Assembly: GCF_008831285.2 (NCBI RefSeq)
Contig: NC_045144.1
Location: 7,428,176 to 7,492,175, forward strand
Direction: 5' to 3'
Origin: Nymphaea colorata
Lineage: Eukaryota; Streptophyta; Magnoliopsida; Nymphaeales; Nymphaeaceae
Length of the DNA: 64,000 nucleotides
The number at the start of each line of letters is the position of its first letter. The first letter of the stretch is position 1. Below, one piece after another: positions 13,001-24,299 of the stretch. The position numbers and the translations under genes are program-made. The notes under the pieces were generated by a model. It was not told where the DNA came from and did not search any database. It saw only the letters and a list, made by a program, of their open reading frames with translations.

Positions 13001-16000
13001 GTTTATTTATTTTTCTGTGAAGGTTGTTAACTGAGACAAATACAAGTTATTTAAAAGAAATTCTCAGTATTTACTACATCAATGATCAATATACCTTGAT
13101 CTGATCTTCCAGTTGTATTTTTCTTGAAAGTCTCTGTGCCAATTGAGTCCTTGTTTAGGTAACTAGATTACTTGCTCGTATATGAGATAGTCCTGGGTTC
13201 TTAGTTGGGTTTCATCTTGGCTTCCAAATTAAGTGTATAATGAATAGCAAAATTAAGTCTTCTCTTGTCCAATAGAAAAGGTCATGTTTCTTCCTTATAA
13301 GTGCCTACTTGAAATTTGCTGAAAGTAGGTTTTGACTTTTAAGCTCCAGATGTCTTTTCCATGTAAATTACTGTATATGGAAGTTTACTGTATGTCCTTA
13401 CAAGTATATGTTAAAGATAGAGTTGCATCTTGGTGTAGTCTTTGCGTTCAGAGTATTTTCCATTTTGGAGCTGTGTGATGTGATTAACGATGTTATCGTC
13501 CATTGGTGAGCCTGTTTTCTTTTTATTTCCCTCTCTTTTTTTACTTTTCTCTTGGTAGGCTTATAAATCAACTTTGTTGAACTGGGGGTCATATATAAGA
13601 GATGTTACCCTAAAAGATAAGTGCATTAAGGGTGTTTTTATGTTCTTTAGAATCTTAGATTTCATTTTGTGATCTATGGCATTGTTCAGTTGAATAAAAG
13701 AGATGACTTGATGGCAGGAAGTACCCACTAGTATCTTTGGCTTTTGAAGTGGCTGGAGGTTTAGATTTTAGCTATGTCACACGGACGCGGCTAAAGAGGC
13801 CGCGTACCCGTGTCGACTCGCCGACACGGCGATTCTGACACGGGACTCGGCTAGGACACGGCAATAAATAAAAAATAAAAATTTAATGTTTTTTTTTTCA
13901 TTTTATCAATTTTTTGTGATGCATCCAATTATTTCCATGAACAATCCTTTCAAATATTCAGTACTTTTGTGATAAAAACACATTTTCTCACAAGATTGTA
14001 AGAGTGAACTATTAATTTAATGTTTTTTTTAATCTTATCATTTTTAGAATATTTAATGTAGCCGTGTCCGCGTATCCGAAAATTTTGAAAATTGCCGTAT
14101 CTGCACCTGTATCCCCGTATCCGCACCCATATCGCATCTGCACCCGTGTGACATAGGACTTTAGAGTTGTTGTTTGATACAGTTTCTGCTATACAATGTT
14201 GATTTTCTTGGCCTTCTTATGATAGTTGTAAAACATAAACTTCTCTAGGCAGTCAACCTGAAAGCAGTGTGAACCTAGTAAAGGCACCAACTATGTCCTC
14301 GGTAACTTGGAGAGCAAGCATTTTCTTTGCAGAGATTATCTGAACTTGAAGGTTGCTAACCTACTGCACTATCATTTTCTTTGTTGAACTAAAGGTGCCG
14401 GGTGTTTATGCATTAGTCACATAAGGAAGCGGATGCTCTACAATTTCACTTATCATGTGGGTGGGAATTAGTTTGGATTATTGGAAGCCACCACAAACTC
14501 CCCGATGATAAGTTATCTACTATGTTGAGTACCATACAAATTCTGGATGGTTCTGATAGCCATTTTCTTGCATATTGCTCCATGGAATGTAATAAATTTT
14601 AGTGCTAGAAATTTTAACACCTGTGTTGTACAAAAGCAAGACGCTGCATAAATCTGCCTAGGTGATTCAGCTCAAGTTACACACAAGTTGAAGGCGAAGA
14701 GTTCAATACTCGGGAAGCATCTCTTGGCATAACGTTTATGTGCCAATTGTTTGCCTCATCTACTTGCAACTCAGAGATTGGAAACAAACAATGTGGTAGA
14801 AGCAGTTCTTTTGGTCGGTTCCCTTATGCATAGGAAGGAATATAATCATCTTTCTGGTGAAAGGACGGAATGACAAATAATTAACTGTTGTTTTAAGAGA
14901 AGATTTTTTTCCCCCTATTAGATATCATCTCTCTGACTCTCTCATATGTAAAGATGCAGATGAATAGAATCATCTTGCTGAAAGTAAAGGATGACAAATA
15001 GTTGGTTTAGGAGAACATTATGTTTTTCTTGTTGGATATTATCTCCCTCACATGTAAAGCTGGAAGTTGGCTACATGAACCACATTATGTTGGTGGCATC
15101 ATATTTGCATAAGCATTGCTAGTTGGTGACGAAGAAATCGACGGAATGGAATTCTCCAACCTTTTTCTTTTTATCTCAAACTTGATCATAATGCAGTCTG
15201 GTTTAGGTGATCCACTATAAATAGGAGGTTCTTAAAGTTCGATACTCGTTCATGTTTAACACCTTTTCTTGATAAACTGCTATGAGTTCTTCTCTTGCAT
15301 CTCCATCTAGGCTCACACTTTCTTTGCAGTATTGGTTCTTGGACCATGCTGACAGCTGATCCTCCTATCATGAATTTAGAGGCTTGGCTAATCATGTCCT
15401 GAATTTGGCTTCTGGCAGTCAATTCTTTTGTTATTTATTTATTTATTTTTTCTCATCTTCAGTTTTTTTCTTTTGTGCTGCTTTTTTTGCTGAATTCTCC
15501 TGCTTTACATTTGATTTTACTTTCCATCACCAATAAATGGCTTGGACAGCAACTTCCCTTTGAAAAACTGCATGCTCTGGAAGTTGGATTATTTGTATAT
15601 GGGGATGCCAACGGATCAGATATATCTAATTCTATAATGTACTACTCAGATGTTGCTTAATTTGACTAGGGGTGGGAATAGAATGTGGATTCAAATATAC
15701 AAAATACAAAAACACATCTGAAATTTTCCCATGTAACTGGTAAGAAATACCCTATGCCTGTATCCAAGTTCTAATCGGATGTAAATCTTCTTAACGAGTT
15801 GAACTACTTGGTAAGAAATACATCTATTGGATTTGGTAAGAAACACATCTGAAAAACACATCTGTTGGATTTGGTAAGAAATACCCTATACCTGTATCCA
15901 AGTTCTAATCGGATGTAAATCTTCTTAACGAGTTGAACTACTTGAAGTTCTGGTGCATCTGAAACATTGACATCTCTATTTGTGTGTGTGCGTGCATACA

Positions 16001-16160
16001 TATCTTTGTGTATATTTGTGCATGTGTGTGTATGAATGCAAACGCGTTTATTATGACTTTTCTTCATTCTTAAATCTTTTGTTTTTGAGCAGGTGAAAGG
16101 TTAAGCCCGTGGGTTTCTGTGGCGTGTTTGTGCATGGGTATTTCTATCATAGTCTTCTGA
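9714..16160 (+). CDS. Protein kish homolog (TMEM167 family)
   Basis: Four coding exons join in phase: 9714-9716 (ATG only), 9891-9997, 11013-11047 and 16093-16160. They encode 70 aa beginning MSALFNFHSFLTVVLLVICT, with FRGFFWKAARIGERLSPWV in the middle and a hydrophobic end MGISIIVF. This closely matches the family, which is about 72 aa, with two membrane segments (about 8-23 and 54-70). Kish/TMEM167 proteins are small Golgi membrane proteins required for constitutive secretory traffic in animals; the plant role is little studied. Every intron has GT-AG ends and split glycine codons rejoin correctly at both internal junctions. Intron 3 is 5,045 bp and contains two hAT-like MITEs. The gene is intact and is invisible to single-frame ORF searches, because the longest coding exon is 107 bases. 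Confidence 0.95.
10003..10033. repeat. (CT)n(GT)n microsatellite in kish intron 2
   Basis: A CT run passes into a GT run six bases after the splice donor at 9998. A similar CT/GT composite lies at 40878-40916 upstream of the GAUT gene. Confidence 0.85.
11708..12036. mobile_element. hAT-like MITE, 329 bp, in kish intron 3
   Basis: The ends AAGCCTGGGCACCGGGCCG and the complement of cggcccgatgcccaggctt match at 18 of 19 positions. Flanking 8-mers actagtcc (11700-11707) and agtagtca (12037-12044) agree at 6 of 8. GC-rich arms surround an AT-rich core with no open frame, so it is non-autonomous. It is the clearest member of a family scattered through the window. Confidence 0.65.
13772..14156. mobile_element. 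hAT-like MITE, 385 bp, in kish intron 3
   Basis: The left end ctatgtcacacggacgcgg and the right end cacccgtgtgacatag are inverted copies (TIR core CTATGTCACACGG). Flanking 8-mers gattttag (13764-13771) and gactttag (14157-14164) match at 7 of 8, the size expected for hAT insertion. The interior is AT-rich without coding capacity. The TIR differs from the cctgggcatcgggc family. Confidence 0.7.
15739..15945. repeat. Direct repeat, period 134 bp
   Basis: A block of about 73 bases beginning ggtaagaaataccctat is repeated 134 bases downstream with one or two changes. Shorter partial copies of the ttggtaagaaa motif lie between. It is in kish intron 3. Confidence 0.8.
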
Positions 16161-16893
16161 GGGTATCGTTGACGTCTTCTACCCAAATGTTTGCAGCTGG
16201 TCAGCTGGAGATGACTATTTTTCACTATTTTGAGCACTGCTCTCTCTTTCTTGCTTGTTCAATTGTTGTGATCAACTGTTAGCAAATTGACCGTACTTTA
16301 TACAGTTTAACCATTTAATTGTCTGCGTTTTGTTCCTGGGAGTAGCAAGTGGAAGATTCTGGCACAGAATGAACAAAAGATGCACGTGAGAATTAGTGTA
16401 GCAGTCGATAAGAACTCAGGATACTTGGCTACGGGTGGTTACAACCTTTGAGTTGGAAAGAGCTCAACAGTCAAAATTGCACCAATGGGAAATTACAAGT
16501 TCGTTTTTCTTGCATGGAAATCTCACATTTACTACGAACAGCTCTTTTTCTTTTCTTTCTGTAAATAACTTAGAGCCAGAAAATTTCATAATTTTCCTTT
16601 TTGACAATTGATTTCAGCTAGAACAGTAAGTTCCCATGTTTTTCAAAGGAACGAGTATACAAGCGACTGATAGTTTAGTATCTTCCACAATGAAACTACC
16701 CAAAAATGAGGTTCTTGTGTTAAAGCATCTTAATGCGTTCGGGGTCAACATGATGTTGGGCACTTGCAACTGTGCTTCGTATCTTACATCTTACGTTATC
16801 AGTTTGAATGTCTAATTGTTTTCTTGTCAACATCCACTTCTGCATTGCAAATTAGTTTCATATTCCTTTTCAGTGTATAGATATTAATAGCAC

Positions 16894-16943
<50 letters not shown>

Positions 16944-17264
16944 GCGCAATGAATGTTTATTCTTGTTGATCCATGGAGCCTGTACTTTATTTGTAATATA
17001 GATAAACACATGTACCAAAGGGACGGGTTTCATGGGACCCATCTTTTGCACCTCTGTGAAGGAAATATGAATCTTTTATCCCTCAATGGCGTACAGTTGC
17101 TTCATTTTTATCCCATATGAGTCCTCATGTGGGAGGGCTGGGTGGACATGCAAAGGGCTTAACTTGGTTTTAGGGAACGGAGGTGTGGAAGGATGAAGGC
17201 TATGACTGAGGTACCGGTGGTTCTACTGTAGTCGTAAAGAAGGGGGAGGATTCTGGCAATGAGT
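16161..17264. other. 3' flank of kish and intergenic spacer
   Basis: This should contain the kish 3' UTR. An (AG)n microsatellite occupies about 16903-16943. A 34-codon open stretch at about 16347-16450 has no recognised family and ends in a stop, so I do not call it a gene. Confidence 0.5.
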
Positions 17265-18085
17265 TCATGGAATTGCAGGCGGTGAACTGAAGCGATTGGA
17301 GTTTACTGACTTTGATTCTTGCCCTTCGAACTTCGTTGATGGCCTTGATGATTGTGGCTGAGGTGGGGCTATACTTATCAGCGGGGGAAGTGTCAGGTTC
17401 AGGAGTGGTGGCAAATATGGCAAGTTCAGCAATGGCGGCAAAGGGAAAGCTGGGTTCCGTGCTGCTGATGGTGGGTTTGGTTGGGGGACAAAAGGGAAAC
17501 GTGGAACATCATACTTTGAGGTGGAAGTAATGGTCGGCTTCTGGTAACACAGGTCAGGCTGCTGTAGAGGCTTGAAGGTGAAGAAACCTGCAGAAAAGAC
17601 ATGGCGCCCTGCTTTTCTTGACTTGAGGCCGAGTGAAGAGGTGGTCGCCATGGATGCCACAGAACAGTAAGGCTCGTTGCTCTTGACTAAACTCACAGAA
17701 CAGCTCCTGATTCTTGTCGTCTGATGGCTGACGGAAAACGGCAACTCCACCCTGAACTTTCCGTGCCTGTCTGTCTGCACTTCTTTTATGAAATTGAAGC
17801 TCTGTTTTTCATCACCACACTCTATTGCAACAGTTGCACCTTCAAACAGTAGAAAACGAAGTCAGTAGTCAGTAATGAGTATGGTAATAAAAGGGGAGAG
17901 TTGCTTGGTGGGTATGAACCTGAGATGAAGCGGCTGTTGCCTGAAAGTTGTTGGTGGAAACAGGTGTCACAGAGAACGGTGCCAACGACCATGGCTGCTT
18001 TCTGATTCCTTCCATGCTGAGCAGAAGAGCATTGGGAAACGACGGCAACTACGAGCAGAATGAAAGGCACCATGGAACCTGCCAT
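17265..18085 (-). CDS. Pollen Ole e 1 / proline-rich cell-wall protein
   Basis: Two exons, 18085-17920 and 17839-17265, join in phase at a split glycine and encode 246 aa. Residues 1-22 are a signal peptide (VPFILLVVAVVSQCSSA). The Ole e 1-like domain follows: VVGTVLCDTC near 33-42, ISGATVAIEC near 54-63, then FRVELPF, RSCSVSL and PYCSV. Six cysteines outside the signal peptide fit the three disulfides of the family. The C-terminal third is proline-rich with FPLPPLLNLPYLPPLLNL-type repeats, as in Ole e 1-extensin-like proteins that act in the apoplast and wall. The intron is 80 bp with a GT donor and AG acceptor. A TATA-like tttaaaagg lies about 40 bases upstream of the ATG on the minus strand. 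The family is secure; the specific substrate or binding partner is unknown. Confidence 0.9.
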
Positions 18086-18634
18086 TGTGATGATTCATTG
18101 TTTAACTGATTTGGTGATGGGTGGCCTTTTAAAGATGGAGAATTCATACCTTCTCATGGTTCCACCGGTCTGTTATGAATTGCATCCTCCCCTTGCAGTT
18201 ACTCTCTTAATGTTACTCACACAGAAGCCAGTCAACTGTAAAAGTACCACTTTCAATTCCGCCGCTCACAGGATCTCTGCAGGAAGTGGTTTCATCCGCA
18301 AGAGATGAGAAGAGGATGAAAAAATTTGCTTGAACAATGACAATGATGACAACTTATAGCTGCTGGCGTTCATGTGAAGCATGAAACAGTTTCCACAAGA
18401 AGGGCCTTTTGCGCCACGTTAGGTCGGTTGCATTGAAGACTTCAAGTTCAAAGAGGTTTATGGTTTGGGATGCTTATTTCGGTCAAATCCAGCTTGTACC
18501 AAATTCCGCTTTATTGTCTCAAGTGGAAAATTCGAATTTGGGCTCAGATCTGGACTTATTTTCTAAAACCAATTTCAAATCCGACTTGTATAAGATCTAT
18601 AGTTATATGTAACCGGTTGGATCTTTATCAGTGG

Positions 18635-18910
18635 TGGGGCTGCACAACAAGTTGAGCCCAACTTCAGCTCGACCCGAACTTGCTCGAATTGTGTTTAAAT
18701 TTATATTTGAAACCTTAAATGAGTCGAATTTGAGTCGTAAGAACTAGACTCATTTAAACTCGATTCGACTACGTAAATCCGGTTCATCATACTTGATGAG
18801 TTAAAGTGGTTAAAAGAAACTGAGTTAATTAATGCTTTCTAATCGAGTCGTGCCTGAGACCATTCTATGAAGCTCGATTCGAGTTCAAGCCAAGCTCATG
18901 TGCAGCCTTA
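18635..18910. mobile_element. hAT-like MITE, 276 bp (ggctgcac family)
   Basis: The ends tggggctgcac and gtgcagcctta are inverted copies, and internal arms rich in ctcgaatt/gactcga also pair. Flanking 8-mers atcagtgg (18627-18634) and attagtgg (18911-18918) match at 7 of 8. A relative is present as a fragment at about 46440-46553, ending gtgcagcccta. Confidence 0.7.
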
Positions 18911-20601
18911 ATTAGTGGACTCAAATTCGGTTCTATGGTATGTAGAGATGTCAATATGTCTAATTTGGACTAGATAGTCGACCGAACCATTCTGATAAAA
19001 TTGTAATATCTAAACAAGAACTTGGATCGAGTTTGGATTCAGATCAGATTTACTTTTAGAATATCCTATATCCAATGCCCATATTTTTTGAAAATTGGTC
19101 AGATTTGGTTCAAAATTTAGATTTGGATGTACATGTAAAAATTAGATACTAGCCAAATTCATATTGTGAAATTAGATTTTGGATTCATATAGACTTTTCT
19201 TTGTTCATTTTTTAATCCGAATTTGCACATGTGAAGATCCAAAAAGGTGGATATGGTCAAGAGTATTTGATTTGAATCCAACTATTGACATCCCTACCAG
19301 CATGAAATTACAAATTTAATCTGAATCTACTTAGTAACTGGATCCAAATTTCTTCATTACTAGATTTGACTAAATCAATTTCAAATCAAATTGGTAATCA
19401 GATAAATCCAACTCGCTAATATCCCTATCTAAAGTTCATTACTTGGGACCTATGTGTCATATTGTATTTTAAAGCTGAAGCAAATGGGGAAATATTCTGA
19501 TGGTTTTACATATAGGTAGAGTTTGAATACATCTTATTAAATACCCAAGTATTCGAATGCTGGGCATTTAATACCGGTGGCTTTTATGTGAAACAAAAGT
19601 TTTAGATCCTACATACACCGAAACTTTTGTTATAGGCATTTTAGTTTCATGTTTGTTTGTATATGAAAGTTTTGTCGATATATATCTTCATATAAGAATA
19701 AAGCCAAAAAGCAAGAGTACAAAAAAAATTACCCGGAGTTCCACCTATTTAGTCTGCCTGAGCATCGGGCCGGACCAGAGCCCAAAACCTCAGCCCGGGT
19801 CAGGCTTGTTAAAATAAAAAAAATGAAATAATATATAACTATAATTAATCTTAATAAAATATATATCATTATTAAAATAAAAATAATATTTGTTTTGATA
19901 TTGTTTAGTGAAATAGTGGGTCCCACAAGATATAGATTTCAAATCAGCGTCAGATATCAGATCCAAGCAAACAGGGGTGACAGGGGCCACGGCCCCCTTT
20001 AAATTTTACACAATAAAAATTTACACATAATCTTGAAAGTTTTTCATTTGTGCTTGTAATATTTTGGAAAAATACATTTTAGCCCCCTAAAAATTTTGAA
20101 AAACATAAGGTGGCCTCCCTTTGCTAGCTCCACCCCCACTAAGTTTGACTCAAATATATGCGGGCGTGTGCAAAGTGCAACATGTACAACACTTGTTCAT
20201 TCACTTGTATGTTTAAATTATAGTAATTCATATAAGTTTAGGGACAAAGTGTCAATTTAATCATTCAAAATCATTAAGTTGTGCTTATACGATCTCATGA
20301 TTGTCCGAATCCAGTTTAATTATATTAAAACAAGTCCAAGCAAGTTATTTTCGTTATTAAATGACTCAACTTCGACTCATGAATGACAAACATCTAGCAA
20401 CTCAATTAAAATTAGTGAACCAACCCAAAAGGTTGCTCTTCTAAAGGGCCTTGGCCGAACTTGATAAAAAAAAAAGTATGCATTAATATCTTTAAACAAA
20501 TTTCAAGGGGTGAAACTGATATTTTACACATACTCTGCCCCTGGTTTTTAGGCACGTAGAAAGAGTTTTATAAGCCAAAGGAAAGGCAGTTTATTATTAA
20601 C

Positions 20602-20792
20602 TTTTTATGAAATCTTAGCTGCCCAGTTGAAAAAACATTATTTTGAATAGATTTGTGATGTTTTGGTTATGTATATCACATCAATTTGACTGTGGATCAT
20701 TAAATTTTTATGAAATCTTAGTTACCCAGTTGAAAAAAAAATATTTTGCATAGATTTGTGATGTTTTGGTAATGTATATCACATCCATATAA
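20602..20792. repeat. Two-copy tandem duplication, period 103 bp
   Basis: The unit starting tttttatgaaatcttagc and including gatttgtgatgttttggt and atgtatatcacatc occurs twice, 103 bases apart, with few differences. Confidence 0.85.
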
Positions 20793-20929
20793 CAGATTTT
20801 ATAACAAAATGAGTGCAAAAATTAGAAAATCATTTATGACTGCAGGTCTGCGCAGTAAAATGAAAGCGGAATGGGTTCAACTCTTTTTCCTTTTTTTTTC
20901 TTTTTTTAGTGAGTGATCATTTACAAAGT

Positions 20930-21251
20930 TTTATCGACGTTCCTCCAATGTCAGTAAAAATTCTACATGTCCAGCTTTGTGTCGGTAAAAATTTGTTCCG
21001 ACGTCCTGCCGGGTGTCGGTTAAAAGCTTATTAACAGTGCGCATTGGAGGTCAGTATAATAACCTGTTTAGCTACGTGCCACAGCATGTCGGTGATGGTG
21101 TCAACTGTGCATCGCTGAAATGTTGGTGATGGTTGATGGTTTTTACCGAGACTTTCTTCACCAATGATCGAGACAGACATCGGAAAAATCTTTACCGGCA
21201 CGTGATGATGATATTTTTTGGCCGTCGCTGATTCATCAGATCTTTGTAGTG
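20930..21251. mobile_element. CACTA (En/Spm-like) transposon terminus, fragment
   Basis: The stretch ends in tttgtagtg at 21251, the reverse complement of the CACTACAAA terminus diagnostic of CACTA elements. Inward lie repeated tgtcggtaaaa / gtcggttaaaa / accgaga-type motifs in both orientations, like CACTA subterminal repeats. No left terminus or transposase is present, so this is one end only. ORFs across it have no family resemblance. Confidence 0.55.
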
Positions 21252-22106
21252 CACTCTTGCCTATGCAGTTCACAGAGTTTGTGTCGAGACCGTTTTGTAG
21301 TTGAAAAGAGTAGCATACTGAGTTGTGACAGTGATCACGTGCTTTGCTTTGTAATGTAGACCTTCTCCTTTGAGTGGACCATCTTGCGGACCCATTGCCT
21401 ACATCCCTCCGGGCACAAGATATACATAATACACAATCCTTACTACCCATCTCTTAACGACCTCAACTTTCAGTTTATCTCTTTGTTTTCTTCTTTACCC
21501 ATTAAATCAATAAATAAATATGGCTTAGTAAGAAAAAAGAGAAAAAGTAAAGCGCAGAGACAAACAATTGATCAGGGTTGGAGACAAGGATTTTTTTATC
21601 AGGTCGAATTATAGTTTCAAAATTTTGACAGCGGCCGACATTTTGCAAAATTTTTATATAAGATACATAAAATTTTTTAAAATGTATATGTAAATTATTA
21701 TTATTATTATTTGCAGGGACCCCTGTCGGCCTCCCTTGGCTCTACACCTAAATTTGATACAGTAATTATCAAAATTATGGTTGTAAGGATGGGAAGAAGA
21801 GAGAGAGAGAGAAGATATATGCATCTGTCTTTAATTAGGACCTGCAGATAATGTGATTGTGTTCATGGTTTTTAAGCATTCCATATAATAAAGAAGGAAG
21901 AAGAAGAAAAGAAGAAAGGGGCAAGGAGCCATTGATTGGTTGCACGAGCCTTTTGCCGGTGAAGAAGAGTGTGTGATGATCTTGTTGTTGCCAAGGGGCG
22001 GCGGACGGAATATTGCTTCTAGCTCAGTCTCACGGGCACAACATGAAGTCATTTCCTGCTCAATCCATTTTCACCCCCAATCAATCACATGAAATACATG
22101 CATGTC

Positions 22107-22209
<103 letters not shown>

Positions 22210-22308
22210 AAACAATTTAGATAACTGATAAAAACCAGATGCATTAAAATTCATCGATAAGTATGTTTCGGCAATCTAACTTTACAATTATGAACTTAAG
22301 AGTGACTT

Positions 22309-22312
<4 letters not shown>

Positions 22313-22385
<73 letters not shown>
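22313..22385. repeat. (AT)n microsatellite
   Basis: Uninterrupted AT dinucleotide tract. Confidence 0.95.
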
Positions 22386-22387
<2 letters not shown>

Positions 22388-23437
22388 GTTAGTCTTTTAT
22401 TTATTTTTTTTACTGAAGGAATTCCCCAATCATTTAACAAGAAAGAATGAAAGAATGGCAGTCGTTTTTTTGCTTTAATATTGTTTTTTAATAATAGAAA
22501 AGTGAGCGACTCTATAGCATCAATTTTTTGCTAGTAGAAAGATGAATTTTTTTATAAAAAATAACTTGAAATAAAAGATTATTTAGATTAAATTAGTGTT
22601 TGTAAACATATTACGACTGTTCACATTTTGTTTAAAACATTATTTAAATACAAATTTAAGAGGTTTGGCTTTTGTCCCTTACCTAAGTTGCATGGTATTT
22701 ACCAATCACTCATACTATTATATAAAAAGTTTGAAAATTTGTCATAAAAAGTCATTACATTGTGATTAATGATGGTTTATGATGACTTTAATGATAAATT
22801 TTTAAATTTTGGTCATCCAACAATTATCCAGCATAAGACAGACTTTTTTACACACACGTAGAAAGTAAAATGACAAATTGCATTTAGTACAAACAAATTT
22901 CTTGTCCATTAGTTTATTGCATCCTTAAGTACTTCTAATAATATTACTTAATATTAAAAATATGTGAATTAATTATTTCTTCTGCTGATATTAAAAATAG
23001 GAAATAAAATTTTTATTTCCTATTTATTTTTTCTTATGTGATGCCTACGAAAAAAATAAAGAAAATTTCCCTTAAACAGGCAAAATTTATCTTACAAATA
23101 TTTTTTCTATTTCCATCATATACATGTGACACGTTTAGAAATTAGAATGGGATAACATGTACAAACTGTTAAAAGGACAATTTCAGGTAGGAAAATTTTT
23201 CCATGAGATTTCTTTTCTGTGTGTGGATGAGAAAGCTTGGAACTAATTTAGCAGATCTGCCATAGCTAGGATAACACATGGTAAAAGAACGCGAGACAAA
23301 AGTTGCTGGTTTTAGAATTTTATTTACCCCTTCTAGTAGAAAATTTAATATTTTAGATGTTATTGCAAAAATAAATTTAAATTTATGCCTAATATGAAAT
23401 TAAAATATAAAGTGGCGTCATGAGGTCTCATAAATCG

Positions 23438-23509
23438 GTGGCTGTAGTTTAGTGGTAAGAATTCTACGTTGTGGCCGTAGAGACCTGGGCTCGAATCCCA
23501 GCAGCCACA
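23438..23509 (+). tRNA. tRNA-His (GTG anticodon)
   Basis: 72 nt fold as a cloverleaf. The acceptor stem GTGGCTG pairs with CAGCCAC, the A-box region is tagtttagtggt, the anticodon arm is CTACG-TTGTGGC-CGTAG with anticodon GTG, and the T arm carries GGCTCGAATCC. The discriminator is A and no CCA is encoded, as expected for a nuclear gene. Eukaryotic tRNA-His gains its G-1 after transcription. T-rich sequence begins about 10 bases downstream as a pol III terminator. It looks functional. Confidence 0.95.
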
Positions 23510-23950
23510 GTTCATATAATTTATTTTTCTTTCTTCGTGTGCTGATAATGCTTAACTACAACCCTGTATCTTCAGTTCCTTTTTGCCAGTATAAATCCTC
23601 AGTAAATGACTATTTTAACGAAATTTTCTCATCACTAATTAAGATGCGGGGTTGAATCAGATCATAGAGAGAGGAAAAAGACGGAGAATTCTTTATCTTA
23701 CCTCTAGAGGCTGAATTCAGATTTAATGAAACAAATCAAGTTCACCCAAACAATACAATTTGTTACCTAACAAATGGGCTCAAAACTCTCATCCTTACAT
23801 AATTTGAACTATTCATTAATGTGGTAGTCAATAGATTCAGTTAGTTGTGCCTTAGCTTTTACCAACATCAATCAACAATTTATGCAAAGTTAGGAGAGAA
23901 CTTGAAGTGTCTTTGAAGTATGTATATAATATTTGCCCATATTATATACA

Positions 23951-24009
<59 letters not shown>

Positions 24010-24299
24010 TTAGCACGTTCTTCACTCTCATTCAGATGCAAACTTACGTGCTAAAATGTGGGTGTTTTTTAGAGAGTTATTAGTTGTAAAGAGGCCTGGG
24101 CTTGAGGCATACAACTATAAATAAATAATCTTTTGAAGTTAGATTAGATTACTTTAATGTGCAACATAATTTTTTCTCATCATAAAATGCTAAGAATCTC
24201 TTTCCTCGATTTCAGTTTTCGATATTGAGGGACTTCTAGGTGTCAGAAGTTAGAAGTCAATGAAGTGAATCGTAAATTTATAGGTTGCTTGCTCTCAAT
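23510..24299. other. Spacer between tRNA-His and the FAR1-related gene
   Basis: AT-rich, with an (AT)n microsatellite at about 23959-24006. No gene seen. Confidence 0.6.

Noticed and set aside
16347-16500. 34-codon open stretch with KWKILAQNEQ...GYLATGGYN, reminiscent of a WD-repeat strand
   Set aside because: Too short, ends at a stop, has no neighbouring exons of the same kind, and lies where the kish 3' UTR is expected.
18943-19296. Possible inverted-repeat element with tagagatgtcaata / tattgacatcccta ends
   Set aside because: Ends look real but flanking 8-mers agree at only 4 of 8 positions, so boundaries are not proven; mentioned only in the regional note.
21031-21450. 139-codon minus-strand ORF
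   Set aside because: Lies across the CACTA subterminal repeats and has no recognised domain.
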